In this document: in pieces, positions 44,521 to 52,995 of the stretch | Layout: the number at the start of each line of letters is the position of its first letter | How positions within the stretch are numbered: the first letter of the stretch is position 1 | NCBI GenBank assembly: GCA_020846655.1 | Contig: JADLDL010000058.1 | Span: 1-64,000 of the forward strand | DNA: 64,000 nt | DNA from: Saprospiraceae bacterium | Lineage (GTDB): Bacteria; Bacteroidota; Bacteroidia; Chitinophagales; Saprospiraceae | Direction of reading: 5' to 3' | Translations under genes and position numbers: made by a program | Notes under the pieces: generated by a model | The model's input: the letters and a program-made list of their open reading frames with translations, nothing else | Database searches by the model: none | What the model was told of the DNA's origin: nothing

Positions 44521-45990
44521 TTAGCGATGTGGAAAGGTGAGCGTAAAGGCGCTGCCTTTGCCGGGTTCGCTACGCACATCGACGTAGCCTTTGTGGGCCG
44601 TCACGATGGCTTTTACATAACTCAGGCCCAGGCCGAAGCCTTTGACGTCGTGGATGTTGCCGGTGTGTACGCGGTAGAACTTGTCGAAAATGTGTTTGCG
44701 GGCTTCCTTTCCGATCCCGATACCTTTGTCCTCGATGGTCACCTCCACGCCCAGGGGCACGTCGCGGGTTCGGATGGAGATGTCGGGTTTTTCCGGGCTA
44801 TACTTGTTGGCGTTGTCGAGCAGGTTGTGTACCACACTGGCGATGTGTGTGGCGTCGCCCTGGATGACGGGGCGTTCGGCTTGCAGATCGACGTGCAACA
44901 CGCCTTCGCGTTTTTCAATTTGCAGGCTGAAATTATCCACGGCCTGCTGGATCAATTCGTGCAGGTTCATTTCGCCCAATTTGAGTTGGAAGTCCTTTTT
45001 GTCGAGTTGAGCGATTTGCAGCACGCGCTCTACCTGGCTGTTCATGCGGAGGTTTTCCTGCCGGATGATGTCGACAAAACGTTTGATCTTGTCGGGGTTG
45101 TTCACCACCATCGGGCTGGAAATGCTGTCGGTAGCCAGTGAGATGGTGGCAATCGGCGTTTTGAACTCGTGGGTCATGTTGTTGATAAAATCCGTTTTCA
45201 TCTCCGACAATTTCTTTTGCTGGTAAATGACCTGGATGTTGTACCAGAAACAGAAGAGAATGATGCCGGTAAAAATGACGGACAACAGCAAGGTTTTCCA
45301 CACGGAGCCCAGCACCATGCTGGTGCGGTTGGGGAAATAAATGGACAAGTACCCCGGCGATTCGATGTCTTTTTGAAACAAGGCTACCCGGTAGGGCGAG
45401 TTGAAGAGGGTAGAGGCGCCGCCGTGCGTGACCTGCGGGCTGTTGTCGACCACCACGTAGTGGTCATTGACCACCACAAAACTGTTGCGCGATTTGGAAT
45501 AAACGCCGTATTGGTACTGGGTAGTGATGCCGCGGCTGCTCAATTCTTCCTTGAGGGCGATGGCCAGCACATCGAGCGGAATGCGTTCGGCCAGGGGTTT
45601 GGAATCGACCAACTGGCTCACCTTCATGTACTCGTACATCGTCATGTTGTCTTCAAAACTCTGGTCGCCGGTACTGGGGTTGGGCAGGCTGTCGGCGCGG
45701 GTAATGCGGCGCGTGGCCTGGCCGTTTTCCAAAAATTTGGTGGCGCTGCGGATATTCCGGTTGGCTTCGCTGGAAAAACCATGCACCGAATTGAGGGCAT
45801 CGATGACGGCCCAGTCTTCGATGCTTTGCAACTTGTCGGCAACCCGGTTCAGCGCGGCGTAAACAATTTTGTCGAAGGCTTCTTCATTCAGCCGGATGCT
45901 CCAGCTGATCCAGTAAATTTGCAAACAAATCACCCCGATCAGGGCTGCGGTGAGCAACCCGATAATGAGGCGTATGCGTTGAGCATTCAT
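44521..45990 (-). CDS. Sensor histidine kinase
   Basis: Membrane kinase of 489 residues. The N-terminal helix ('LIIGLLTAALIGVICLQIYW') and a second helix ('LLLSVIFTGIILFCFWYNI', about 235-255) enclose a periplasmic sensor region of about 210 residues. The HisKA box 'NNMTHEFKTPIATI' (about 275-290), N box 'NLLDNANKYSPE', G1 'DKGIGIG' and G2 'GFGLGLSYVK' give a complete HATPase_c domain. No HAMP domain is seen, and no response regulator is adjacent; the partner is probably encoded elsewhere. The sensed signal is unknown. Confidence 0.93.
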   Translation of the reverse strand: MNAQRIRLIIGLLTAALIGVICLQIYWISWSIRLNEEAFDKIVYAALNRVADKLQSIEDWAVIDALNSVHGFSSEANRNIRSATKFLENGQATRRITRADSLPNPSTGDQSFEDNMTMYEYMKVSQLVDSKPLAERIPLDVLAIALKEELSSRGITTQYQYGVYSKSRNSFVVVNDHYVVVDNSPQVTHGGASTLFNSPYRVALFQKDIESPGYLSIYFPNRTSMVLGSVWKTLLLSVIFTGIILFCFWYNIQVIYQQKKLSEMKTDFINNMTHEFKTPIATISLATDSISSPMVVNNPDKIKRFVDIIRQENLRMNSQVERVLQIAQLDKKDFQLKLGEMNLHELIQQAVDNFSLQIEKREGVLHVDLQAERPVIQGDATHIASVVHNLLDNANKYSPEKPDISIRTRDVPLGVEVTIEDKGIGIGKEARKHIFDKFYRVHTGNIHDVKGFGLGLSYVKAIVTAHKGYVDVRSEPGKGSAFTLTFPHR

Positions 45991-46088
45991 GAGGGTAAAT
46001 GTTAGGTATGGCTGCGTCCGGGCGCCGGCGCTGGGGCCAGTTTTTCCGGATCGGGGTACAAGGTTACGATCTTAACGCAAGTTGAGCG

Positions 46089-46096
46089 CAAAAGTA
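46089..46096 (-). promoter_or_regulatory. Putative -7 box TACTTTTG (minus strand)
   Basis: CAAAAGTA on the plus strand is a TAnnTTTG match on the minus strand, about 98 bases before the histidine kinase ATG. It faces the box at 46154 on the other strand. Confidence 0.4.
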
Positions 46097-46153
46097 CGTT
46101 TCTGACGGCAAGGGCCGGGCCTAATTAACCTGGGCTTAACGCCGGCTGCACAG

Positions 46154-46161
46154 TATCTTTG
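46154..46161 (+). promoter_or_regulatory. Putative -7 box TATCTTTG
   Basis: Matches TAnnTTTG, 33 bases before the ATG at 46195. Confidence 0.5.
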
Positions 46162-46194
46162 TTTGTATCCTGATCCGTAAATCATGGGCTGCGT

Positions 46195-47022
46195 ATGATG
46201 AAAACAATTTTTACAGCAATCGCCTTGTCCTTCGCTCTGGCGGACGCCGGACTCGCACAAACAACCCATCCCCTGTTGTTGCAGATGCAGGAAAAAGCCC
46301 GCACGGTCGACCAGGGTTCGTACCGGCTGATCGTAAAGGAACACTACCCCTACAGTACGGATACCATTCTGTACCGCGCCGAATGCGCTTTTTCCCGCTT
46401 TGAGCAGCTCGACGGCAAACCCGGCATCCGCTATGAAATCAGCCTGGAAACCCAGTACCCGAAGCAGACCCTGCAACAGCACATCGTGTTCGACGGTCAG
46501 GTCCGGCACGATTTCAAAGGCGATACCCTGGTGATGTTGTACGACAGCCGCGAGCTGGGCGAAGAGTTCACCTTGCGCGGCCTGCAACATTTTTTCTTTA
46601 TCCCGCTGATGCTCCAGCAAGAAGTGGTGCAGAAATACCTGGGTCCCGACAAATACCTGGGCACGCCGCCCTACGAAACCCTGGCAGATACCCTGATCGA
46701 TGGGGTGCCCTGCCAGTTGGTAGGCGCCGACTGGCCGCTGGATACATCCGGCCTGCTGTGGCAACACCTCCGGTTTGGCATCAGCAAAGCGAGTGGCTTG
46801 CCTTTGTTTTTCAGCCAGGTGGAAGAAACGAAGGAGATCAGCAAGAACAACTCGACCCAACGCCGCAGCCTGATGATCCGCCTCGACAACTGGTCGACAG
46901 AGATACCGATGAACAGTTTTTACGTCGACTGGCTGGGTTTGCCGCCAGGTATCGAAGTAAAACGCTTTCACGATTGTTACCACAAGGAAACCATCCGACC
47001 CCGGAACCAACCCGGGCTGTGA
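46195..47022 (+). CDS. Exported conserved protein of unknown function
   Basis: Exported protein of 275 residues; the signal peptide is 'TIFTAIALSFALADAGLA'. The mature part is rich in beta strands with alternating polar residues ('QGSYRLIVKEHYPYSTDTI', 'HIVFDGQVRHDFKGDTLVML', 'RLDNWSTEIPMNSFYVDWL'), resembling LolA-like or outer-membrane lipoprotein-sorting folds. That resemblance is weak. No catalytic motif is seen. ATG 46195 or 46198 are equally possible starts. xerD follows 75 bp downstream and may share its transcript. Confidence 0.7.
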   Translation: MMKTIFTAIALSFALADAGLAQTTHPLLLQMQEKARTVDQGSYRLIVKEHYPYSTDTILYRAECAFSRFEQLDGKPGIRYEISLETQYPKQTLQQHIVFDGQVRHDFKGDTLVMLYDSRELGEEFTLRGLQHFFFIPLMLQQEVVQKYLGPDKYLGTPPYETLADTLIDGVPCQLVGADWPLDTSGLLWQHLRFGISKASGLPLFFSQVEETKEISKNNSTQRRSLMIRLDNWSTEIPMNSFYVDWLGLPPGIEVKRFHDCYHKETIRPRNQPGL

Positions 47023-47097
47023 AATTTCTTGGGTTTGTTGCAGTGCTGCACTCATTTTCCCCTTGCCTTTTGCACATTTGCCCATTCAAACAAACGC

Positions 47098-48006
47098 ATG
47101 ACCAACTGGCCCGCCGCCCTCAACAGTTTTCGCAACTACCTGCTGCTCGAGCGCTCGCTCAGCACGCATACGTTGGAAGCCTACCTGGGCGATGTGCAAA
47201 AATTCGTGCGCTACCTGGATATCGAAGGCTTTGAGCTGGCGCCCTTGCAGGTGCAGCGCGCTGATTTGGAACAATTTATCCATTGGGTGAACCGGCTCGG
47301 CCTCGAAGCCAGTTCGCAGGCCAGGCTCATTTCCGGCCTGCGGGCATTTTACAAATTCCTGCTGGTGGAAGACCTCCTCGACGACGACCCCACCGAATTG
47401 CTCGAAGGCCCGCGGCTGCGCCGCAAAATGCCGGATGTCCTCTCCGTGTTTGAGATCCAGCAAATGCTGGCCGCCATCGACCTCAGCGAACCGCAAGGCC
47501 TGCGCAACCGGGCCATCCTCGAAACCCTGTATGCCTGTGGGTTGAGGGTCAGCGAGTTGGTCAACCTGCGGCTCACCAACCTGTACCTGTCTGCGGGCTT
47601 TATCAAAGTATTGGGCAAAAACAACAAAGAACGGCTGGTACCCATTGGCTCTGAAGCCGTCAAATACCTCGAACAATACCTCGAATACGACCGCCGGCAA
47701 CAGGCCATCCAGGCCGGACAGGAAAACATCGTGTTTCTCAACCGCCGGGGTGCAGGCATGTCGCGAGTGATGGTATTTTACATCATCAAAGATCTTACGA
47801 GCAAGGCCGGTATTCCCAAAAATATCAGTCCGCATACCTTCCGGCATTCCTTTGCCACCCACCTGGTGGAGGGCGGTGCCGATCTCAAGGCCGTGCAGGA
47901 TATGCTCGGACACGAGAGCATAACCACGACCGAGATTTACACCCACCTCGATACCGAATACCTCAAGGAAACCATTTATCTTTATCATCCCCGCATGAAA
48001 TTCTAA
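47098..48006 (+). CDS. xerD: Tyrosine recombinase XerD
   Basis: Site-specific recombinase of 302 residues that would resolve chromosome dimers at dif. The N-terminal SAM-like domain is about 1-90 ('LNSFRNYLLLERSLSTHTL'). The catalytic residues are visible: Arg in 'ACGLRVSEL', the His-x-x-Arg in 'SPHTFRHSFATHL', His in 'LGHESITTTEIY' and the Tyr nucleophile in that last motif. ATG 47098 gives the usual length. No integrase-associated elements flank it, so it is the housekeeping enzyme, not a mobile one. Confidence 0.93.
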   Translation: MTNWPAALNSFRNYLLLERSLSTHTLEAYLGDVQKFVRYLDIEGFELAPLQVQRADLEQFIHWVNRLGLEASSQARLISGLRAFYKFLLVEDLLDDDPTELLEGPRLRRKMPDVLSVFEIQQMLAAIDLSEPQGLRNRAILETLYACGLRVSELVNLRLTNLYLSAGFIKVLGKNNKERLVPIGSEAVKYLEQYLEYDRRQQAIQAGQENIVFLNRRGAGMSRVMVFYIIKDLTSKAGIPKNISPHTFRHSFATHLVEGGADLKAVQDMLGHESITTTEIYTHLDTEYLKETIYLYHPRMKF

Positions 48007-48029
48007 TTGTTCAATTGCTACAGTACCTG

Positions 48030-48443
48030 ATGAATTATTGGCTAGTCAAATCCGAACCGGACGTATACAGTTTCGAACAACTCTGCACCGAAGGCCGCGC
48101 CCGCTGGGACGGTGTGCGCAACTACCAAGCCCGCAACAACCTGCGGGCCATGAAAACGGGAGATGTCTGCCTGTTTTACCACAGCAATATCGGCCTGGAA
48201 ATCGTGGGCCTGGCCCGGGTGGCTCGTGAGTTTTATCCCGATCCTACGGCCGAGTCGGGCGATTGGTCGGCCGTGGACCTCGAACCCCTGAAGCCGCTGA
48301 ACCGACCGGTGTCCCTGGTCGAAATCAAAGCACATCCGGCCTTACAGCAATTTGGCCTGGTGCGGAATGGCCGTTTGTCGGTAATGCCAGCCACTTTCGA
48401 CGAGTTTTCTACACTATTGAGCCTGGGCGGGACTCAACTTTGA
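48030..48443 (+). CDS. EVE domain protein
   Basis: Small protein of 137 residues matching the EVE (PUA/YTH-like) fold: 'MNYWLVKSEPDVYSFEQL', 'WDGVRNYQARNNLRAMKTGD', 'CLFYHSNIGLEIVGLARV'. EVE proteins recognise modified bases in RNA or DNA and are often linked to defence or RNA quality control; here it sits among housekeeping genes with no defence genes nearby. It follows xerD by 23 bp. Confidence 0.9.
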   Translation: MNYWLVKSEPDVYSFEQLCTEGRARWDGVRNYQARNNLRAMKTGDVCLFYHSNIGLEIVGLARVAREFYPDPTAESGDWSAVDLEPLKPLNRPVSLVEIKAHPALQQFGLVRNGRLSVMPATFDEFSTLLSLGGTQL

Positions 48444-48519
48444 GTCTGTAGTTGTTCTAACCCGGATCAAACCAACAACGGTTTTCAGTTTTATCATTTT
48501 TTAACCAGATAACAGACCC

Positions 48520-49065
48520 ATGCTTTTTGTTCGAATGGGGCGTAGTGGCGGATTGGGTTGCCTGCTGTTCAGCGTACTTTTCCTGCTGGCCCTCTTTTTT
48601 ATCCTGAAAGGCTTGTTTGCTCTTTTGTTTTGGGCTTCGCCTGTGCTGATCGGCCTGGCCGTGTTGATCAATTGGCGTGCCGTATCCGACACCGGCCGGG
48701 ATTTGCTGGAGCAAACGAAACGCAACCCCGCCGGCGTGCTGATTCTGGGGGCGCTGGCGTTTTTTGGCCTCTGGGGCTCTGGCGTTCCGTTGATCGATAG
48801 CCTGGGCATGGGAGTCATCAAAATTGGCGTGCCCTTGCTGTCCTTGTATATTTTGTTTCGGGCAATGGGCTATTCGCGCCTGGCGCAATTCCAGCAAACA
48901 ATGACCCGCCCGCCCGCACCGCCGGAAGAAGAGTTCGTGGAGTTTGAAGAACTGGAAAGCCGGCCCAAGGAAACCCCTCCTCTCCCTGAAGAGCCCCTCA
49001 ACCCGCCGGACCCACCCGAGCAGGTGCACAAACCCGGCAATTCGTACGACGAATTTTTTAAATAA
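48520..49065 (+). CDS. Small membrane protein with proline-rich acidic tail
   Basis: Protein of 181 residues with about four hydrophobic helices in the first 125 ('LLFSVLFLLALFFILKGLFA', 'LFWASPVLIGLAVLI', 'NPAGVLILGALAFFGLW', 'IKIGVPLLSLYILFRAM'). The remainder is a soluble tail rich in Pro and Glu ('RPPAPPEEEFVEFEELE', 'PLPEEPLNPPDPPE'). No family is recognised. It lies between the EVE gene and YceD as a separate transcript unit. Confidence 0.7.
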   Translation: MLFVRMGRSGGLGCLLFSVLFLLALFFILKGLFALLFWASPVLIGLAVLINWRAVSDTGRDLLEQTKRNPAGVLILGALAFFGLWGSGVPLIDSLGMGVIKIGVPLLSLYILFRAMGYSRLAQFQQTMTRPPAPPEEEFVEFEELESRPKETPPLPEEPLNPPDPPEQVHKPGNSYDEFFK

Positions 49066-49119
49066 TCCGCTGCCAGGAGGCCGTGGAGCATAGTTTTACA
49101 TACTTTCTTTAACCGGGGC

Positions 49120-49150
49120 TTGGTGAATTACGCTGCTTGGCGTACCTTTG
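49120..49150 (+). promoter_or_regulatory. Promoter TTG-N20-TACCTTTG for the YceD-L32 operon
   Basis: TTG at 49120-49122 and TACCTTTG at 49143-49150 match the -33/-7 pattern, with 27 bases from the -7 box to the ATG at 49178. Confidence 0.65.
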
Positions 49151-49177
49151 CAGCCCTGTTTTCAAATCGTAGTATCG

Positions 49178-49690
49178 ATGGACCCGTTTTTGCCGTATTC
49201 CATACCAATTCAAGGGCTAAAAACTGGAATACACCGGTTTACTTATGCACTGGATAATGCGTTTTTTGGGCGCTTTGAAAGTTCTCCGATTGAGAATGGG
49301 CACGTGGACGTGGAAATGCAATTGGATGTGCGTCCGGACATGCTGCTGTTCGATTTTCAAATCAAAGGACACAGCGCTGCCGAATGCGACCGTTGCACTG
49401 CGTCCATCCAGTTGCCGCTGGAAGATGAACGTCAACTGGTGGTAAAATACGGAGATGCAGAAGGAGAAGAGGACGATGAAGTAGTGTTCATATCGCGCGA
49501 AGCGCCGGAATTCAATGTAGCCCGCTACTTGTACGAATTTTCGGTCCTGGCGTTGCCGATTACGAATACCTACGACTGCGAAAGCGAGCCTACTCCGCCC
49601 TGCAACCAGGATGTGTTGAAATTTTTAGAAAAAGAAGCCAATGATGGTAAATCCAACCCGGTTTGGGATGCCCTCAAAGGACTGAAATAA
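49178..49690 (+). CDS. YceD/DUF177 family protein
   Basis: Protein of 170 residues of the DUF177 family, which sits next to rpmF in most bacteria and has been linked to 23S rRNA processing. It has the family's 'AECDRCTASIQLPLEDERQL' region with a Cys pair and a C-terminal 'CNQDVLKFLEKEA'. ATG 49178 ('MDPFLPYSIPIQGLKTGI') is used because a ten-residue longer frame starts inside the promoter. rpmF follows after 77 bp in the same operon. Confidence 0.9.
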   Translation: MDPFLPYSIPIQGLKTGIHRFTYALDNAFFGRFESSPIENGHVDVEMQLDVRPDMLLFDFQIKGHSAAECDRCTASIQLPLEDERQLVVKYGDAEGEEDDEVVFISREAPEFNVARYLYEFSVLALPITNTYDCESEPTPPCNQDVLKFLEKEANDGKSNPVWDALKGLK

Positions 49691-49767
49691 CGCCGGGCAA
49701 GTGAAAGCCGGATCATTCCGCTTCCGCTCGTTCGCTCACTTACTAACTTGCAACTTGACATAAAGTC

Positions 49768-49971
49768 ATGCCAAATCCTAAATGGCGGCACTCTAAGCGT
49801 CGCAAACGCGCACGCCGCACGCACTACACGACTGACGTTCCGCAAATCGCAACTTGCCCGACGACCGGCGAAAAACACCTGTTTCACCACGCCTACATGG
49901 TAGAGGGCGACCTGTACTACCGTGGCCAGGTCCTGGTTCCAGGTAAAATAACCGCCGAAGAAGTAGGATAA
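49768..49971 (+). CDS. rpmF: 50S ribosomal protein L32
   Basis: Ribosomal protein of 67 residues with the classic start 'MPNPKWRHSKRRKRARRTH'. Only one Cys ('IATCPTTGE') remains in the zinc-ribbon region, so this is the zinc-independent form. It is directly downstream of the YceD gene, the conserved order. Confidence 0.97.
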   Translation: MPNPKWRHSKRRKRARRTHYTTDVPQIATCPTTGEKHLFHHAYMVEGDLYYRGQVLVPGKITAEEVG

Positions 49972-50004
49972 GTCTTTTTTCTGCGATTCTTGAGGAGGCT
50001 CCAC

Positions 50005-50038
50005 TTCCGATTCTGTCGGAACGTCATGGGGCTTTTTC
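50005..50038 (+). terminator. Weak terminator-like hairpin after rpmF
   Basis: TTCCGA and TCGGAA around a 5-base loop, with TTTTTC eleven bases later. The distance to the T-run makes termination uncertain. Confidence 0.35.
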
Positions 50039-50111
50039 TATTTAAAGCAATTGGAATACAGGCCTCCTGAATTTTTTACGACAGGCCCGTGTTCGGCTAA
50101 AAAAACCGGTC

Positions 50112-50492
50112 ATGAAACAAATCATCAACACGCCCAACGCGCCGGCACCCATCGGTCCCTACAACCAATCGGTCGCCTTCAACGGCATGCTCTTCGTATC
50201 CGGCCAGATCGCCATCGATCCGCCAACCGGCAATCTCGTGCTCGACTCTATTGAGGCCGAAACGCACCAGGTGCTCCAAAACCTGCGGGCCATCCTCGAA
50301 GCCGCCGGATCCAGTCTCGAAAAAGTACTGAAAGCCTCCGTTTTTGTAAAAGACATGAACCAGTTTGGCCGCATCAACGCGGTGTACGCCGAATATTTTA
50401 AACCCGAATTTGCGCCGGCCCGCGAACTGGTGCAGGTCAGCGAACTTCCGAAATTCGTCAACATCGAAATTTCAGTGGTCGCCGCCCTGTAA
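50112..50492 (+). CDS. RidA family enamine/imine deaminase
   Basis: Protein of 126 residues that hydrolyses reactive 2-aminoacrylate and related imines. Motifs 'APIGPYNQSVAFNGMLFVSG', 'VLKASVFVKDMNQFGRINAV' and 'PARELVQVSELPKFVNIEI' are typical; the Arg in 'PARELVQV' is the catalytic guanidinium. It has the usual family length. It lies 28 bp upstream of trpS. Confidence 0.95.
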   Translation: MKQIINTPNAPAPIGPYNQSVAFNGMLFVSGQIAIDPPTGNLVLDSIEAETHQVLQNLRAILEAAGSSLEKVLKASVFVKDMNQFGRINAVYAEYFKPEFAPARELVQVSELPKFVNIEISVVAAL

Positions 50493-50520
50493 CCGCCGCC
50501 CCGCACAATTGTAGTTGATC

Positions 50521-51525
50521 ATGAAAAACATTTTGTCCGCTATCCAGCCTACCGGCGACCTCCACATCGGCAACTATTTTGGCGCCGTGCAAAACTGGGT
50601 GCGCTTGCAGGAAAGCTACCACTGCACCTACGGTGTGGTCGATTTCCACTCCATGACCATGCCCTACAAGGCAGATCAGTTGCGGGAAAATACCTGGAAA
50701 ATGGTCTTCTACCTCCTGGCCTGCGGAGTCAAGCCGGAAAACCTGTTTATCCAAAGCCAGGTGCCCGAGCACGTGGAACTCTCCTGGATACTGGGCTGCG
50801 TGACCTCCTACGGCGAACTCTCCCGGATGACGCAGTTTAAAGACAAAACCGAGCAACTCAAGGATACCGACAAGGAAGCCTTTGTGAGTTCGGCGCTGTT
50901 CCTCTACCCGGTGCTGCAAGCCGCCGATATTTTGATCTACCACGCAGATTTTGTGCCCGTTGGCAAAGACCAGGAGCAGCACCTCGAACTCTCGCGCAAC
51001 ATCGCGCAGCGTTTCAACCAACAATTCGGCAAGGAATATTTCCGGCATCCGGAGCCCTTGTTTACCGAAACACCCAAAATCCTTTCGCCGGCCGATCCAT
51101 CCAAAAAGATGAGCAAAAGCCTGGGCGAGAAGCACTACATCAACCTCTTCGGCGAAGAGGACCGCGTGCGCAAACAAATCAAATCGGCCGTGACCGATAC
51201 GGGCGATACCCCGGCCGGCCAAATGAGCCCCGGCGTCCAGAACCTCTTCGAGATCCTGCGCGCCTGCGGCCAAATCGACGCCCATAATGCCCTGATGACC
51301 GACCACCAATCGGGCGCCCTGCGCTACAGCGACCTGAAAGAATCTGTCGCCGATGCCCTGGCCGCCCTCACTTCGGCCTTCCGCGAACGCCTGCACACCC
51401 TGAACGCCGATAAAAAGGCCGTGAAAGGGCAGATTCTGGAAAGCAGCGCCGCGATCCGCAAACGCGCACAAGCCACCTTACGGGAAGTGCGGGAGATCGT
51501 GGGTTTGCCGGGCTTGAAGTACTAA
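50521..51525 (+). CDS. trpS: Tryptophan-tRNA ligase
   Basis: Class I synthetase of 334 residues. The HIGH-like motif is 'PTGDLHIGNYFGA' near the start, and the KMSKS motif is 'SKKMSKSLGEKHYI'. 'VDFHSMTMPY' and 'VPVGKDQEQHLELSRNIAQR' are also typical. ATG 50521 is used; a TTG two codons earlier would extend it slightly. A strong bidirectional terminator follows. Confidence 0.97.
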   Translation: MKNILSAIQPTGDLHIGNYFGAVQNWVRLQESYHCTYGVVDFHSMTMPYKADQLRENTWKMVFYLLACGVKPENLFIQSQVPEHVELSWILGCVTSYGELSRMTQFKDKTEQLKDTDKEAFVSSALFLYPVLQAADILIYHADFVPVGKDQEQHLELSRNIAQRFNQQFGKEYFRHPEPLFTETPKILSPADPSKKMSKSLGEKHYINLFGEEDRVRKQIKSAVTDTGDTPAGQMSPGVQNLFEILRACGQIDAHNALMTDHQSGALRYSDLKESVADALAALTSAFRERLHTLNADKKAVKGQILESSAAIRKRAQATLREVREIVGLPGLKY

Positions 51526-51545
51526 AAATGGTGTGGTTAAAAAAT

Positions 51546-51580
51546 AAAACGCCCCGGGCTGCTTAGTCCGGGGCGTTTTG
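51546..51580. terminator. Bidirectional intrinsic terminator
   Basis: AAAACGCCCCGG (51546-51557) pairs perfectly with CCGGGGCGTTTT (51568-51579); A- and T-rich flanks serve both the trpS and susD transcripts. Confidence 0.9.
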
Positions 51581-51598
51581 CATTTTTATGCACCGCGC

Positions 51599-52906
51599 TT
51601 AAATCGCCGGGTCTGCCGGCGTGTTCGGGTTGTTGTCGCGCTCTACCGTTGGGTAGGGGTAGAAATTTCGGCTGCGCTCGGCACCGGGATCGTTCGGACC
51701 AGGGCGGCCAAACCGGCGGCTATCTTCCAGTTTTTGGCCACTCATATACAACTCCATGCAGCGCTGCCGGTAAATATCAAGGAGGATCGCGTCCTTATCG
51801 GCTGCGCCGCTGTAGGCTGCGCCTTTCGCCGTTACGCCAAAGGCATCTGCTGCTTTGGTGCGCACGGCATCCAAGGCTGCCACAGCTTCGGTTAGCATAT
51901 CTTTCCGGGCCAGGCATTCGGCCTGAATGAGCGTGATTTCGCCCGGGAGGTACAGCGGAATAGCATCAGCATCGGATTTAAAGAAACCCAGCACCTTCAC
52001 CGGCGCGGTGTTGGCGCCCAGGTAAAAGGCAATCCGCCCGTCGCCGGCATCCGGCAGCAAGGCTCCTGCCAGACCGAAATCGGGCAAGCCGTTGTACGTG
52101 TTGTTGTTCACCAGAGAGGTCCGGTACACCGGATTCGGGCTGACGGCATCAAATTTGAACACCGATTTTTTGCTCAAATCTACTTTGCCGGCGGCCGTCA
52201 GGGCGGCGTCATATTGGCCCAGCATGAGGTTGTAGCGAGCCAGCAGGGCGTACAGGGTGTTTTTGATGTCGATGTCGGTGCCCACTTTGGTGTTAAAAAA
52301 CACCGAGGGTGTGGTGGCATCCACAATGGGTGCTGCGGCATTGAGCAGGTCTACCGCTTCCTGCAAAGCATCGGCGCGGCTTTTATAAGCAGGCCGTTGG
52401 CCGGCCAGAAAATCATCGGCCCGTACAATTTCGGTGGGCACATTTTCCCAATACTGCGCCAGCGTACCAATAGCCAGGGCTTTGAACACGTGGCCGTATA
52501 CCCGGATCATTTCGGTCGTGCCGGCTTCCCGCACGTTCTGGTAGTTGTCGATCAGCAATTGCGCGTTGTTTTTGACAATGTGGCAACTCGACCAGATGTT
52601 GTTCAAAAAGGCATTGCTGCCGCCCACCGTGCCTTTGCCGGCTTCGAGGGCCGCCAATTCGCCGTTGCCGGTGTTGATTACATACAGCTCTTTGGTGCTC
52701 AGTCCATTGGCCGACACGGCATTGTACAAGGCACTGGTGGCGCCTACCGAAAATTCTTTTTTCAGGCCCACCACCAGGGCCGTAAGCCCTTCAGCGCTTT
52801 TGATGACTTCGCCGCCATCGGCAGCGTTTGGGTTGACAAACTCCTTTTTGCACCCGGCGGGCAAGAGCAAAGCCGGCAAAAGGAGATATAAGAATAGCTT
52901 TTTCAT
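51599..52906 (-). CDS. SusD/RagB-family surface lipoprotein
   Basis: Outer-membrane lipoprotein of 435 residues that captures a nutrient with its SusC partner. The lipobox is 'LLPAGCKKEF' after ATG 52906. The SusD fold is indicated by TPR-like helices ('FLNNIWSSCHIVKNNAQLLI', 'YGHVFKALAIGTLAQYWEN') and the C-terminal 'RQRCMELYMSGQKLEDSRRF'. It is shorter than many SusD proteins. It begins 90 bp after the SusC gene in the same operon. The ligand is unknown. Confidence 0.93.
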   Translation of the reverse strand: MKKLFLYLLLPALLLPAGCKKEFVNPNAADGGEVIKSAEGLTALVVGLKKEFSVGATSALYNAVSANGLSTKELYVINTGNGELAALEAGKGTVGGSNAFLNNIWSSCHIVKNNAQLLIDNYQNVREAGTTEMIRVYGHVFKALAIGTLAQYWENVPTEIVRADDFLAGQRPAYKSRADALQEAVDLLNAAAPIVDATTPSVFFNTKVGTDIDIKNTLYALLARYNLMLGQYDAALTAAGKVDLSKKSVFKFDAVSPNPVYRTSLVNNNTYNGLPDFGLAGALLPDAGDGRIAFYLGANTAPVKVLGFFKSDADAIPLYLPGEITLIQAECLARKDMLTEAVAALDAVRTKAADAFGVTAKGAAYSGAADKDAILLDIYRQRCMELYMSGQKLEDSRRFGRPGPNDPGAERSRNFYPYPTVERDNNPNTPADPAI

Positions 52907-52995
52907 TTTTTGAAAAGATTGCTTTTTAAAAAATTGAACGCAGGGGGAGCCCCGCCGCTCAAATAGTGTAGCACGTTTTACATCTTCCGGCCCGT

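Noticed and set aside
47098..48006. Integrase of a mobile element
   Set aside because: No attachment repeats, tRNA or phage genes nearby; length and motifs fit the housekeeping XerD.
48030..48443. EVE protein as part of a defence island
   Set aside because: Neighbours are xerD, a small membrane protein and YceD-L32; no restriction, nuclease or other defence genes are seen.
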